Of a stretch of 64,000 nucleotides of DNA, positions 29,595 to 38,833 are shown piece after piece. The position numbers and the translations under genes were made by a program. Numbering within the stretch: the first letter of the stretch is position 1; every line of letters begins with the position of its first letter. The stretch spans positions 1,798,001-1,862,000 of the forward strand of contig NZ_AP018164.1 of NCBI RefSeq assembly GCF_002356315.1. Direction: 5' to 3'. The notes under the pieces were generated by a model. That model was not told the DNA's origin, did no database searches, and was given only the letters and a program-made list of their open reading frames with translations. The stretch is from Mycobacterium shigaense (GTDB taxonomy: Bacteria; Actinomycetota; Actinomycetes; Mycobacteriales; Mycobacteriaceae).

Positions 29595-31253
29595 CAGGTC
29601 CCGCGCCCCGACCGGCAGCAGTAGCCGGGAGCGTCCGTAGCGCACGGTGTGGGTGGCCGGCCTCAGCTCGCGGCCGGTCAGCAGGGGTTCGCCGGTGCCC
29701 GGGTTGCGCGCATAGCGGGGAAACCAGCTGCCGGAGATGAGCAGCCGGATGCGGGAGCCGGCCGTGAACCGATGTGCCATGCCGTCGAGTTCGAGGCTGA
29801 CGGGTTTGCGCGACTTCGGCGCGAGGGTCAGGCGCCGGTAACCGTCGCTGACGTTTCGGGACCGGCCTTTCGCGTCGACCTCGCTGACCCGCACGAACAG
29901 GTCGGCGTGCGGGTTGTCCGTGCTGTGGGTGAGCTCGACGACGGGGTTGCCGTACACGCAGACGTCCCGGGTGAGGGTTGCGCTGGTGAACGCCAGCACG
30001 TCGTCGCGCTGCGCGAGTGCGGTGTCGTCTTGGTAACCGCCGCCCGACAGCAGGGGACCGCCGGTGGTCGGCGTCGGGTCGGCCGGGTCGTAGCGGAAGG
30101 TCGCCGGGCCGACCTTGGTGAGGTCGGTCGGCGCAATCTCGTCCAGATACCCGCCGGGCCGCAGGTACAGCGCGCGGTTGGTGGTGGCGGGCGGCCAGTC
30201 GGGCACGCTGCGCCAGCCCTGCCCGGTCACATACACCCGGACCCGATTCGGGCGTCGCAGCTCCGCCCCGCCCAGGTGGGCGCCCAGCCAGTCCAGGGTG
30301 TCGCGCGTGATCGTGCCCAGTCCCTTGCTCAGCACCTGGGTGTGGGTCCACGGGCCCATCGTCAGGGCGACGTCGACGCCGCGGCGGCGCAGATGCGCGT
30401 ACTGCTGCAGCGTCTGCCCCGCAAAGATGTCCTGCCAGCCGCCGATCAGCAGCACCGGCACCTGCACGCGATCGAGCGCGGCGCCGCACTGCACCGAGGC
30501 CCAGAACGGGTCGCCCGGGTCGGGGGAGGTCGCCCACGTCTCGAACCAGGGCGCCCCGGCGCCGAGCAACGCCCGCGCCGACTCGCCGAACGGCACCCCG
30601 GCGGCCGCGGCGCCCACCCGGCGGGGAGCCAGCAGTTGGCGGATCGCGGTCCGGAGCCGTACCGGGTCCTCCTGGTGGGACACCATGTCGCTCCAGCCCA
30701 GGAACTCGGTCGTGAACGAGCCGGTGCTCCACACCGCGGCCTCGAAGTCGTGCGGGCCGACGGTGATGACGGACGCGGCCAGCTCCGGCGGTGGGTCGAC
30801 CAACAGCGCCCATTGGGTGTAGCCCAGATACGACAGCCCGACGGTGGCGAATTGCCCGGTGAACCAAGGCTGTTCGCGCAGCCAGGCCACGGTGTCGGCG
30901 CCGTCGGCGGCCTCGTTGACCATCGGTTCGAGCACGCCGCCGGAGCCGAACGTGCCGCGCACGCTCTGTAGCACGACGTGATAGCCGCGCGCCGCATACA
31001 GCCTGGCGAAGACGATCGAGAACGGAAACGCCCGCCCGTACGGACCGCGTACCAGTAGGGTGCCGGCGGGCTCGGCGGTCGCCGGCGCGTAGTGATCGGC
31101 CACCAGTTGCACGCCGTCGCGCATGGGGACCCGGACCCGGTCGACGGTGTAGCCCGTGGTCGGCCGCGGCAGCCCCAGCAGCCGGCTCAGCGCGCGGTCG
31201 CCGACGTGCCGCAGCGCGCGCGGCGGCGCGGGGCGGGTGTCTGTCGTACTCAC
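29553..31253 (-). CDS. CocE/NonD family hydrolase (X-Pro dipeptidyl-peptidase-like; Rv2800 homologue)
   Basis: A ~566-residue serine hydrolase with the CocE layout: an alpha/beta-hydrolase domain (nucleophile region GLSYLGYTQWALL, residues ~140-155, with Ser in G-L-S-Y-L-G), a helical cap, and a C-terminal jelly-roll domain (~350-560; RFTAGSRIRLLISGSWFPRYARN). Acid and base are likely in GGWQDIFAG and GPWTHTQ. Members cleave esters or amide bonds, including X-Pro dipeptides and cocaine. Two GTG starts (31259 and 31253) are six bases apart; the latter is given. No Sec signal is evident. The true substrate is unknown. Confidence 0.88.
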   Translation of the reverse strand: MSTTDTRPAPPRALRHVGDRALSRLLGLPRPTTGYTVDRVRVPMRDGVQLVADHYAPATAEPAGTLLVRGPYGRAFPFSIVFARLYAARGYHVVLQSVRGTFGSGGVLEPMVNEAADGADTVAWLREQPWFTGQFATVGLSYLGYTQWALLVDPPPELAASVITVGPHDFEAAVWSTGSFTTEFLGWSDMVSHQEDPVRLRTAIRQLLAPRRVGAAAAGVPFGESARALLGAGAPWFETWATSPDPGDPFWASVQCGAALDRVQVPVLLIGGWQDIFAGQTLQQYAHLRRRGVDVALTMGPWTHTQVLSKGLGTITRDTLDWLGAHLGGAELRRPNRVRVYVTGQGWRSVPDWPPATTNRALYLRPGGYLDEIAPTDLTKVGPATFRYDPADPTPTTGGPLLSGGGYQDDTALAQRDDVLAFTSATLTRDVCVYGNPVVELTHSTDNPHADLFVRVSEVDAKGRSRNVSDGYRRLTLAPKSRKPVSLELDGMAHRFTAGSRIRLLISGSWFPRYARNPGTGEPLLTGRELRPATHTVRYGRSRLLLPVGARDLSADGGADPGGDQG

Positions 31254-31304
31254 GACCACCAGGTTAGGGCGCGGCCGCCGGGCGCTTCCGGCGCACCGCC
31301 GGGC

Positions 31305-31880
31305 CTAGAACTTGTAGTACGGGATCAGGTCGTTGGCCCGCTGCAGGTTGGTGGACGGGCAGTCGACCTCGGGGTTGGAGTACACCGCCGAGTAGTACAG
31401 CGCCTGCTGCAGCACGCCGTAGCTGGTCTTGAACGCCACCATGCAGGAGAAGAACCAGTAGCTGTTGTGGTAGGTCGGCTTGACCACCCAGTAGGTGGCG
31501 GCGCGGTGGCCACCGATCGTGGTCTCGAGAGCGTCCGGCGGCAGCGACTTTTCGTAGGGGCGCCAGATGATGGGCTCGACGGCCATCTGGTAGTTGCCCG
31601 CGTCCAGGTGGCAGCGCAGCCCGTCCTCGTATTCGGGCGGGGTGAAGGCCAGCCCGAGGCGTTGCAGGGCGTCGATCGGGATGTCCTTGCACGGATCGAA
31701 CGGACTGGGGTCGGTGGTCGCCACGATCGGGCTCTTCATCGTGGTCTCCATCGGTGCCGCGGTCGATCGCAGCTCGACGGTCTCGGCCGGCGTCGGCGCG
31801 GGCGGGGCGCTGTGCCAGCCCACGACCACGGCGGTGATCAGCGCGGCAACCGCGCCGACCAAACGCATCCTGCGGAACAC
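31305..31880 (-). CDS. DUF3558-type exported protein (LppV-like) lacking a lipobox
   Basis: A ~191-residue protein with an N-terminal hydrophobic stretch (LVGAVAALITAVVVGW) and a mature part of the DUF3558 type: SPFDPCKDIPIDALQRLGL, YEDGLRCHLDAGNYQM, WFFSCMVAFKTSYG and a final CPSTNLQRANDLIPY, containing four cysteines that probably form two disulfides. In M. tuberculosis the positional homologue LppV (Rv2796c) is a lipoprotein; here no Cys follows the hydrophobic segment, so the protein is either secreted or membrane-anchored. GTG at 31880 is preceded by CAGGGGG; ATG at 31868 is an alternative. Function unknown. Confidence 0.78.
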   Translation of the reverse strand: MFRRMRLVGAVAALITAVVVGWHSAPPAPTPAETVELRSTAAPMETTMKSPIVATTDPSPFDPCKDIPIDALQRLGLAFTPPEYEDGLRCHLDAGNYQMAVEPIIWRPYEKSLPPDALETTIGGHRAATYWVVKPTYHNSYWFFSCMVAFKTSYGVLQQALYYSAVYSNPEVDCPSTNLQRANDLIPYYKF

Positions 31881-32028
31881 GACACCCCCTGACGTCGCGG
31901 CGGTTCCTTGCCGGGAGTGTACAAGTCGCGTCAGCTGGGTCACAGGGAAACGAGAACACGTTCTAATCCCGCAAGCAAGCGCCCCGCCGGGCCCGAGTGG
32001 TCCCGCCGGGTCGTTAGGCTGGTTACTC

Positions 32029-33006
32029 GTGGATTTGCAAGAACCGGGCCAGGGCTCGACAAACGGCGCGCAGCCGACACTGTGGGCGGTCTCCGACCTG
32101 CACACCGGACACCTGGGCAACAAGCCGATCACCGAGTCGCTGCACCCGGCGTCGCCGGATGACTGGCTGATCGTCGCCGGCGACGTCGCCGAGCGCACCG
32201 ACGAGATCCGTTGGGCGCTCGACCTGCTCCGACGCCGGTTCGCCAAGGTCATCTGGGTGCCCGGCAACCACGAGCTGTGGACCACCAACCGCGACCCGAT
32301 GCAGGTTTTCGGCAAGGCCCGCTACGACTACCTGGTCAACATCTGCGACGAGATGGGCGTGGTCACCCCCGAGCATCCGTATCCGGTGTGGACCGAACGC
32401 GGTGGCCCGGCCACCATCGTGCCGATGTTTTTGCTCTACGACTACAGCTTCTTGCCGAAGGGGGCGACCAGCAAAGCCCAGGGACTGGCCATCGCGAGGG
32501 AGGCCAACGTGGTGGCCACCGACGAATTCCTGCTGTCCTGCGAGCCGTACGCCACCCGGGATGCCTGGTGCCGCGACCGGCTCGCGGTAACCCGCACGCG
32601 GCTCGAACAGCTGGACTGGATGACGCCGACGGTTTTGGTGAATCACTTCCCGATGGTGCGCGAGCCGTGCGACGCGCTGTACTACCCGGAGTTCTCGCTG
32701 TGGTGCGGGACCACCCAGACCGCCGACTGGCACACCCGCTACAACGCCGTCTGCTCGGTCTACGGCCACTTGCACATTCCCCGCACCACCTGGTACGACG
32801 ACGTGCGCTTCGAAGAAGTGTCGGTGGGTTACCCGCGGGAGTGGCGACGCCGCAAACCGCACAGCTGGCTGCGCCAGGTGCTGCCCGACCCGCAATACGA
32901 GCCCGGCTATCTCAACGAATTCGGCGGCCACTTCACCATCACCCAGGAGATGCGGGACCAGTCCGCCAAGTTCCGGGAACGATTGCAGCAGCGGCAATCC
33001 CGATGA
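32029..33006 (+). CDS. pptH: Metallophosphoesterase, phosphopantetheinyl hydrolase PptH
   Basis: A 325-residue calcineurin-like metallophosphoesterase. The five metal-binding blocks are visible: [34 protein letters not shown] and [12 protein letters not shown]. Its M. tuberculosis homologue Rv2795c (PptH) removes 4'-phosphopantetheine from carrier proteins, reversing the action of PptT, which is encoded next. GTG at 32029 gives the known length. Its TGA overlaps the pptT ATG (ATGA), so the opposing enzymes are translationally coupled. The promoter must lie in the 148 bases between it and the divergent DUF3558 gene. Confidence 0.93.
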   Translation: MDLQEPGQGSTNGAQPTLWAVSDLHTGHLGNKPITESLHPASPDDWLIVAGDVAERTDEIRWALDLLRRRFAKVIWVPGNHELWTTNRDPMQVFGKARYDYLVNICDEMGVVTPEHPYPVWTERGGPATIVPMFLLYDYSFLPKGATSKAQGLAIAREANVVATDEFLLSCEPYATRDAWCRDRLAVTRTRLEQLDWMTPTVLVNHFPMVREPCDALYYPEFSLWCGTTQTADWHTRYNAVCSVYGHLHIPRTTWYDDVRFEEVSVGYPREWRRRKPHSWLRQVLPDPQYEPGYLNEFGGHFTITQEMRDQSAKFRERLQQRQSR

Positions 33007-33680
33007 CGGCACAGCTGCTGGTCTCGTCGGTGCTGCCGTCGACCGATGCCCTGGCGTACGCGGAGACCTACTCCGACCCGCCCGGCCTGGCCCCGCTGCC
33101 CGAAGAAGAGGCGCTGATCACCAAGTCGGTCGCCAAGCGCCGCAACGAGTTCATCACGGTGCGGCACTGCGCCCGGATCGCGCTGGGCCAGCTGGGCGTG
33201 CCGCCGGTGCCGATCCTCAAGGGCGACAAGGGAGAACCGTGCTGGCCCGACGGCGTGGTGGGCAGCCTGACGCACTGCACGGGCTATCGCGGCGCGGTGG
33301 TCGGACGCAGCGGCTCGGTGCGCTCGGTGGGCATCGACGCCGAACCGCACGACGTGTTGCCCGACGGCGTGCTGGATGCGATCAGCCTGCCTGCCGAGCG
33401 CGGCGAGATCCCGGGCGCCATGCCGGCGGGTCTGCATTGGGACCGAATCCTGTTCTGTGCCAAGGAAGCAACGTACAAGGCATGGTTCCCGCTGACCAAG
33501 AGGTGGCTGGGCTTCGAGGACGCCCACATCACCTTCGTGGCCGATGGCTCCGGATCGGCGGGCGGGTTCGTCTCCCGGATCCTGATCGACCCCGAGGCGC
33601 TGTCGGGCCCCCCGCTGACGGCGTTGCACGGCCGCTGGTCGGTGGATCGCGGGCTCGTGTTGGCTGCCATCGTGTTATGA
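33003..33680 (+). CDS. pptT: 4'-phosphopantetheinyl transferase (Sfp type)
   Basis: A 225-residue Sfp-type transferase that moves 4'-phosphopantetheine from CoA to acyl- and peptidyl-carrier domains of type I polyketide synthases, fatty acid synthase and siderophore synthetases; essential in M. tuberculosis. The magnesium-binding Asp is in [17 protein letters not shown] and the second motif is [24 protein letters not shown] (key residues KEA), with the preceding [12 protein letters not shown] at 33003 overlaps the pptH stop and the stop overlaps the truB start. Length and motifs are intact. Confidence 0.96.
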   Translation: MTAQLLVSSVLPSTDALAYAETYSDPPGLAPLPEEEALITKSVAKRRNEFITVRHCARIALGQLGVPPVPILKGDKGEPCWPDGVVGSLTHCTGYRGAVVGRSGSVRSVGIDAEPHDVLPDGVLDAISLPAERGEIPGAMPAGLHWDRILFCAKEATYKAWFPLTKRWLGFEDAHITFVADGSGSAGGFVSRILIDPEALSGPPLTALHGRWSVDRGLVLAAIVL

Positions 33681-34582
33681 CCGACAGCCAGCATCGGGCA
33701 CCGCCTGGTGCAGGATTGGTCATCGTCGACAAGCCGGGCGGGATGACCAGCCACGACGTGGTGGGGCGCTGCCGCCGGATCTTCTCCACCCGGCGGGTGG
33801 GGCATGCGGGCACGCTGGACCCGATGGCCACCGGCGTGCTGGTGATCGGGATCGACCGCGCCACCAAGATTCTCGGCCTGCTGACGGCGTCGGACAAGTC
33901 GTATGCCGCCACCATCCGGCTGGGCCAGACGACGTCCACCGAGGACGCGGAAGGCGAACTGCTGCAAATCATTTCGGCCGTCCACCTGACCGACGAGGCG
34001 ATCGGCGCCGCGGTCGTGGGGTTGCGCGGCGAGATCGAGCAGGTGCCGTCGGCGGTCAGCGCGATCAAGGTCGGCGGACGGCGCGCGTATGAACTGGCCC
34101 GCGAGGGCCGGGCCGTCGAGCTCACGGCGCGCCCGGTCCGCATCGACCGGTTCGACGTGTCGGCGACACGGCGGGGTTCCGGCGTCGTCGATCTGGACGT
34201 CGACGTCGACTGCTCGTCGGGAACCTACATCCGCGCGCTGGCCCGCGACCTCGGGTCCGCGCTGGGCGTCGGCGGGCACCTGACGTCGCTGCGGCGTACC
34301 CGGGTCGGCTGCTTCGGGCTCGACGAGGCGTGCTCTCTCGACGAGCTGGCCGAGCGACCCCGGCTGAGCCACACCCTCGACGAGGCCTGCCTGCTGGTGT
34401 TCCCGCGCCGCGACCTCGCCGCCGAGGAGGCCGAGGCGGTCAGCCACGGCCGGCCCCTGTCGCCGGCCGGCATCGACGGCGTCTACGCCGCCGCCGGCGC
34501 CGGCGGCCGGGTGATCGCGCTGCTGCGCGACGAGGGCTCGCGGACGAAGTCGGTCGTCGTGATCCGCCCCGCGACGCTGTAG
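33677..34582 (+). CDS. truB: tRNA pseudouridine-55 synthase
   Basis: A 301-residue pseudouridine synthase that modifies U55 in the T-loop of tRNAs. The catalytic Asp is in [16 protein letters not shown] near residue 50; other blocks are [16 protein letters not shown] at the start, [20 protein letters not shown] and [15 protein letters not shown]. The C-terminal ~60 residues form a PUA-like part. ATG at 33677 overlaps the pptT stop (ATGA), completing a pptH-pptT-truB coupled operon. The following gene converges four bases downstream. Confidence 0.96.
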   Translation: MTDSQHRAPPGAGLVIVDKPGGMTSHDVVGRCRRIFSTRRVGHAGTLDPMATGVLVIGIDRATKILGLLTASDKSYAATIRLGQTTSTEDAEGELLQIISAVHLTDEAIGAAVVGLRGEIEQVPSAVSAIKVGGRRAYELAREGRAVELTARPVRIDRFDVSATRRGSGVVDLDVDVDCSSGTYIRALARDLGSALGVGGHLTSLRRTRVGCFGLDEACSLDELAERPRLSHTLDEACLLVFPRRDLAAEEAEAVSHGRPLSPAGIDGVYAAAGAGGRVIALLRDEGSRTKSVVVIRPATL

Positions 34583-34586
34583 GGCG

Positions 34587-35369
34587 TCAGAGCCTGCCGA
34601 GCAGTTCGGCCTTCTTGGTGGCGTACTCCTCGTCGGAAAGGATGCCGCGCTGGTGCAACCCGGCCAGCGATTCGATGGCCGCGACGATGGCCTGGGCATC
34701 TCCGGAGCCGCCGGCCTGCGGGGCGGTCTGCGGCGGGGCGGCTTGCGGCGGGGCGGCGGGGGTATGTGCCGGAGCGGGCGCAGCCGCGGGGGGCTGCGCC
34801 ACCTGCTCGGCGCCGAGCTCGTTCAGGTTCAGCACGCCGAACGTCCCGAGCTGGCTGGTGAAGCTCACCGAGCTGATGCCACCGCCCTGCTGCTGTTGCA
34901 CGCCGCCGATGCGGTGCTCGCCGGTGTCGAAGACCCTTGTCAGCCCCCCGATTTGGATGGCCAACCGGCGGGTGCCCGGAAAGAAGGCGTAGCGCACGTC
35001 GTTCTGCCCTCCGGCGGAGCTGGGAACTCCGAGATCGGCCGGCCACCAGCCGGCCGACGCGAATCCCGACTGCGATTGAGTAGCCGCGGCGGGAAACACC
35101 GTGGAGGTGGTCAACAGCTGGATCAATTCGTTGCACAGCGCGTCGACGCGCGCCTTGAGTGCATGGTCGAACATGTTGCCCACCATCGTCATCCCGCCGC
35201 GCATCCATTGGCCGGAGCCGCCCAGTTCGGGGATGTCGAATTGGGCCATGGTCCCGCCCCCGGCCCGCAGGGCGAACAGCATGGCCAGCACCGCCTGCTC
35301 GGACAGACCGTGACGCTGCGCCATTTCGGCGACGGCCTTGGCGGCTTCGGGGGTAACGGCGGCCTGCAT
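34587..35369 (-). CDS. SHOCT-domain protein with Pro/Ala linker
   Basis: A 260-residue protein. The N-terminal ~190 residues are a conserved but unnamed region beginning TPEAAKAVAEMAQRHGLSEQAVLAML; residues ~195-230 are a Pro/Ala/Gln-rich linker; the last ~35 residues form a SHOCT domain (ESLAGLHQRGILSDEEYATKKAELLGRL; key LxxLxxxGxITxxEFxxxKxxLL pattern), a short domain found at protein termini, often linked to oligomerisation. No signal peptide or membrane span. ATG at 35369 is used; 35405 would add 12 residues. It converges on truB. Function unknown. Confidence 0.78.
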   Translation of the reverse strand: MQAAVTPEAAKAVAEMAQRHGLSEQAVLAMLFALRAGGGTMAQFDIPELGGSGQWMRGGMTMVGNMFDHALKARVDALCNELIQLLTTSTVFPAAATQSQSGFASAGWWPADLGVPSSAGGQNDVRYAFFPGTRRLAIQIGGLTRVFDTGEHRIGGVQQQQGGGISSVSFTSQLGTFGVLNLNELGAEQVAQPPAAAPAPAHTPAAPPQAAPPQTAPQAGGSGDAQAIVAAIESLAGLHQRGILSDEEYATKKAELLGRL

Positions 35370-35473
35370 GATTCGAGGGTACGTAGCGGGCAGGGGTTCA
35401 GCCACCGGATCCGCACGGCTAAGCTGCCGACTAGACGGGTGTCAAGAAACCCACGGTCCGGAAGGGGACAACG

Positions 35474-36664
35474 TTGTCCAGCAAGGTTTACGTCGTCGGT
35501 GTCGGGATGACGAAGTTCGAGAAGCCGGGTCGCCGGGAAGGCTGGGACTACCCGGACATGGCCCGGGAATCCGGCACCAACGCGCTGGCCGACGCCGGCA
35601 TCGACTATCGCCAGGTGCAGCAGGGCTACGTCGGCTACTGCTCGGGTGACTCCACGTCGGGCCAGCGCGCGCTCTACGAGCTCGGCATGACCGGGATTCC
35701 GATCGTCAACGTCAACAACAACTGCTCGACCGGCTCGACGGCGCTGTTCCTGGCGGCCCAGGCCATCCGCGGCGGCATCGTCGACTGCGCGATCGCGCTC
35801 GGCTTCGAGAAGATGCAGCCCGGCTCGCTGGGTGGCGGCGCGCAGGACCGCGAATCGCCGATGGGTAGGCACGTCAAGGCGATGGCCGCGATCGACGAGT
35901 TCGCGATGCCCGTCGCGCCCTGGATGTTCGGCGCGGCCGGACGCGAGCACATGAAGCAATACGGCACCACCGCCGAGCATTTCGCCAAGATCGGCTACAA
36001 GAACCACCAGCACTCGGTCAACAACCCGTTCGCGCAGTTCCAGGAGTCCTACACCCTCGACGACATCCTGGCGGCCCGGATGATCTCCGACCCGCTGACC
36101 AAGCTGCAGTGCTCGCCGACCTCGGACGGGTCGGGCGCGGCGATCCTGGCCAGCGAATCGTTCGTCGACAGCCACGGGCTGGCCGGGCAGGCCGTCGAGA
36201 TCGTCGGCCAGGCGATGACGACCGACTTCACGTCGACCTTCGACGGAAGCGCCAAGAACCTCATCGGTCATGACATGAATGTGCAAGCCGCGCAACGGGT
36301 TTACGACCAGTCCGGCCTGGGTCCGGAGGACTTCCAAGTGATCGAGTTGCACGACTGCTTCTCGGCCAACGAGCTGCTGCTCTACGAAGCCCTCGGCCTG
36401 TGCGGTCCCGGTGAGGCGCCCAAGCTGATCGACAACAACGACACCACCTACGGCGGGCGCTGGGTGGTCAACCCGTCGGGCGGCCTGATCTCCAAGGGCC
36501 ATCCGCTGGGCGCGACCGGGCTCGCGCAGTGCGCCGAACTCACCTGGCAGCTGCGGGGTACCGCCGACAAGCGTCAGGTCGACAACGTCAGCGCCGCACT
36601 GCAGCACAACATCGGGCTGGGCGGGGCGGCCGTGGTCACCGCGTATCAGCGCGCCGAGCGCTAA
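35474..36664 (+). CDS. ltp1: Thiolase-fold lipid-transfer protein/acetyl-CoA acyltransferase Ltp1
   Basis: A 396-residue thiolase-superfamily protein of the SCP-x type (without the SCP2 domain). The active Cys is in [15 protein letters not shown] near residue 82, and further thiolase blocks [16 protein letters not shown] and [14 protein letters not shown], with the catalytic His, are present. Members act in beta-oxidation or steroid side-chain breakdown. The start is TTG at 35474, supported by GAAGGGG six bases upstream; no better start is in frame. It precedes fadE21 by seven bases, so thiolase and acyl-CoA dehydrogenase form one transcript. Homologue of Rv2790c by sequence and order. Confidence 0.92.
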   Translation: MSSKVYVVGVGMTKFEKPGRREGWDYPDMARESGTNALADAGIDYRQVQQGYVGYCSGDSTSGQRALYELGMTGIPIVNVNNNCSTGSTALFLAAQAIRGGIVDCAIALGFEKMQPGSLGGGAQDRESPMGRHVKAMAAIDEFAMPVAPWMFGAAGREHMKQYGTTAEHFAKIGYKNHQHSVNNPFAQFQESYTLDDILAARMISDPLTKLQCSPTSDGSGAAILASESFVDSHGLAGQAVEIVGQAMTTDFTSTFDGSAKNLIGHDMNVQAAQRVYDQSGLGPEDFQVIELHDCFSANELLLYEALGLCGPGEAPKLIDNNDTTYGGRWVVNPSGGLISKGHPLGATGLAQCAELTWQLRGTADKRQVDNVSAALQHNIGLGGAAVVTAYQRAER

Positions 36665-36671
36665 GGACGCC

Positions 36672-37928
36672 ATGTTCGAGTGGTCCGAGACCGACCTGAT
36701 GATGCGGGACGCCGTTCGTCGGTTCGTGGACTCCGAAATCCGTCCGCACCTCGATGAGCTGGAAACCGGTGCGCTGTCGCCCTATCCGATCGCGCGCAAG
36801 TTCTTCAGCCAGTTCGGCCTGGACGCCATGGCCGCCGAGTCGGTCAAGAAGATGCTGGACCGTGAGCGCGCCAAGCAGAACGGCGAACCGAATGCCGAAA
36901 AGCGCGACAGCGCAGACGATTCCGGCGGCTTCGGTGGCCAGCAGTCAATGGTCGCGGTGCTGGTGTCCGAAATTGCCCGGGTCAGCATCGGACTGCTGAG
37001 CACCGCCTCGGTCAGCCTCGGCCTGGGCGCGGCGACCATCATGAGCCGCGGCACGCTGGCCCAGAAGGAACGCTGGTTGCCCGAGCTGATGACGCTGGAA
37101 AAGATTGCGGCGTGGGCGATTACCGAGCCCGACTCCGGATCGGACGCGTTCGGTGGCATGAAGACCTACGTCAAGCGCGACGGGCAGGACTACATCCTCA
37201 ACGGGCAGAAGACGTTCATCACCAACGGGCCCTGCGCCGACGTGCTGGTGGTCTACGCCAAGCTCGACGAGGGTGACGCGGCCCAGGACAAGGTGGACAA
37301 GCGCAACCGCCCGGTGCTGGTGTTCGTCCTCGACGCGGGGATGGAAGGCCTGACTCAGGGCAAGCCGTTCAAGAAGATGGGCATGATGTCCTCGCCGACC
37401 GGCGAGCTGTTCTTCGACAACGTGCGGCTGAGCCCGGACCGGCTGCTCGGCGAGAGCGAGCAGCAGAGCGACGGCCGCGACAGCGCGCGGGACAACTTCG
37501 CCGCCGAGCGCATCGGGATCGCGATGATGGCACTGGGCATCATCGACGAATGCCAGCGGCTCTGCGTGGATTACGCGAAGACGCGGACGTTGTGGGGCAA
37601 GAACATCGGGCAGTTCCAGCTGATTCAGCTCAAGCTCGCGAAGATGGAAATCGCCCGAATGAACGTGCAGAACATGGTTTTTCAGACCATCGAGCGTCAG
37701 CAGGCCGGCAAGGCGCTGACGCTGGCCGAGGCGTCGGCCATCAAGCTGCACTCCTCGGAGGCGGCCACCGAGGTCGCGATGGAGGCGGTGCAGTTGTTCG
37801 GCGGCAACGGGTATATGGCCGAGTACCGGGTGGAACAGCTGGCCCGCGACGCGAAGTCGCTGATGATCTACGCGGGCAGCAACGAGGTCCAGGTCACCCA
37901 CATAGCCAAGGGCCTGCTGACCACCTAA
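36672..37928 (+). CDS. fadE21: Acyl-CoA dehydrogenase FadE21
   Basis: A 418-residue FAD-dependent acyl-CoA dehydrogenase for the first step of beta-oxidation. Family blocks are AWAITEPDSGSDAFG (FAD/substrate binding), ERIGIAMMALGIIDECQRLCVDYAKTR and VQLFGGNGYMAEYRVEQLARDAK followed by IYAGSNEVQ, the C-terminal region that normally carries the catalytic base. An unusual Lys/Asp/Gly-rich insertion (RAKQNGEPNAEKRDSADDSGG; key part only) lies near residues 70-90. ATG at 36672, seven bases after ltp1. Confidence 0.93.
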   Translation: MFEWSETDLMMRDAVRRFVDSEIRPHLDELETGALSPYPIARKFFSQFGLDAMAAESVKKMLDRERAKQNGEPNAEKRDSADDSGGFGGQQSMVAVLVSEIARVSIGLLSTASVSLGLGAATIMSRGTLAQKERWLPELMTLEKIAAWAITEPDSGSDAFGGMKTYVKRDGQDYILNGQKTFITNGPCADVLVVYAKLDEGDAAQDKVDKRNRPVLVFVLDAGMEGLTQGKPFKKMGMMSSPTGELFFDNVRLSPDRLLGESEQQSDGRDSARDNFAAERIGIAMMALGIIDECQRLCVDYAKTRTLWGKNIGQFQLIQLKLAKMEIARMNVQNMVFQTIERQQAGKALTLAEASAIKLHSSEAATEVAMEAVQLFGGNGYMAEYRVEQLARDAKSLMIYAGSNEVQVTHIAKGLLTT

Positions 37929-38018
37929 TCCACGGCGCGAACGTGTACTCAGCGCGAAAAATCAGTCGAAATGTCGCAGTGGGAACACGTTCGGCGGATG
38001 GTTTCGCGGCGAGCCGGA

Positions 38019-38711
38019 TCAGGGCGTCACCCAGATCGCCCGGGCGGCGGGGCTGCCCAGCTCGACGTTGCTCTCGGCGCCGTCGGCCGACGCGATCGCG
38101 ACCGAGATCATCCCGGCGAATTCGCGCCGGGTCAGCACGCGCAGCCGCGAGTCCAGGTTGATCCCGACGCTGGTGAAGTAGCGCAGCATCTCCGGGTCCT
38201 TGTCGGAGATGCGGGCCACCGTCGCGGTTTCGCCGTCGTGGCACGCCCAGAGCTGGCGGGCCGGCGGGGTGGGAACCTGCCCGTCGGAGGCCGGGATCGG
38301 GTCGCCGTGCGGGTCGCGCTGCGGGAATCCGAGCTTGGCGTCGATGCGGTCCACCAGGCGATCGGACACCGCATGCTCGAGCACTTCGGCCTCGTCGTGC
38401 ACCTCGTCCCAGCCGTAGCCGAGCTCGTTGACCAGAAAGGTCTCCAGCAGCCGGTGCCGCCGCACCACCTCCAGCGCCGCTCGCCGCCCGGCCTCGGTCA
38501 GGCTGACCGCGCCGTATTTCTCGTGATCGACCAGGCCCTGCTCGGCGAGCTTGCGGATCGACTCCGAGGCGGTGCTGGCCGACACCCCGATGCGGTCGGC
38601 CAGCATCTTGGTGCTGACCTTCTCCACCGACCACTCCTGGGCGTTCCAGATGACTTTCAAATAGTCCTGGCCAACCGCGGTGAGACCGCCGGTCTCGTCG
38701 TCAGCCCTCAC
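38019..38711 (-). CDS. sirR: DtxR/MntR-family manganese-responsive repressor (SirR)
   Basis: A 230-residue metal-dependent repressor. The N-terminal winged helix (VGQDYLKVIWNAQEWS...KMLADRIGVSASTASESIRKLAEQGLV) is followed by the metal-binding/dimerisation domain with conserved RRHRLLETFLVNELGYGWDEVHDEAEVLEH, whose Glu, His and Asp/Met-position residues coordinate the metal, and a C-terminal SH3-like (FeoA) domain. The M. tuberculosis homologue Rv2788 has been described as the manganese regulator MntR. GTG at 38711 gives the expected start (VRADDETGG). It converges on fadE21 and diverges from ribF with 122 bases between. Confidence 0.92.
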   Translation of the reverse strand: MRADDETGGLTAVGQDYLKVIWNAQEWSVEKVSTKMLADRIGVSASTASESIRKLAEQGLVDHEKYGAVSLTEAGRRAALEVVRRHRLLETFLVNELGYGWDEVHDEAEVLEHAVSDRLVDRIDAKLGFPQRDPHGDPIPASDGQVPTPPARQLWACHDGETATVARISDKDPEMLRYFTSVGINLDSRLRVLTRREFAGMISVAIASADGAESNVELGSPAARAIWVTP

Positions 38712-38833
38712 AACCACAAAGTTTAGGCAACCCATGCTTGATCGTGCGCCCTGACCGGCGCGAGCCTGCGCCGGGCGGACGAATCGGGATCTTGTGCGCG
38801 CGGCGGTCGGCGTCGCGCCGTAGGCTGGCGATC

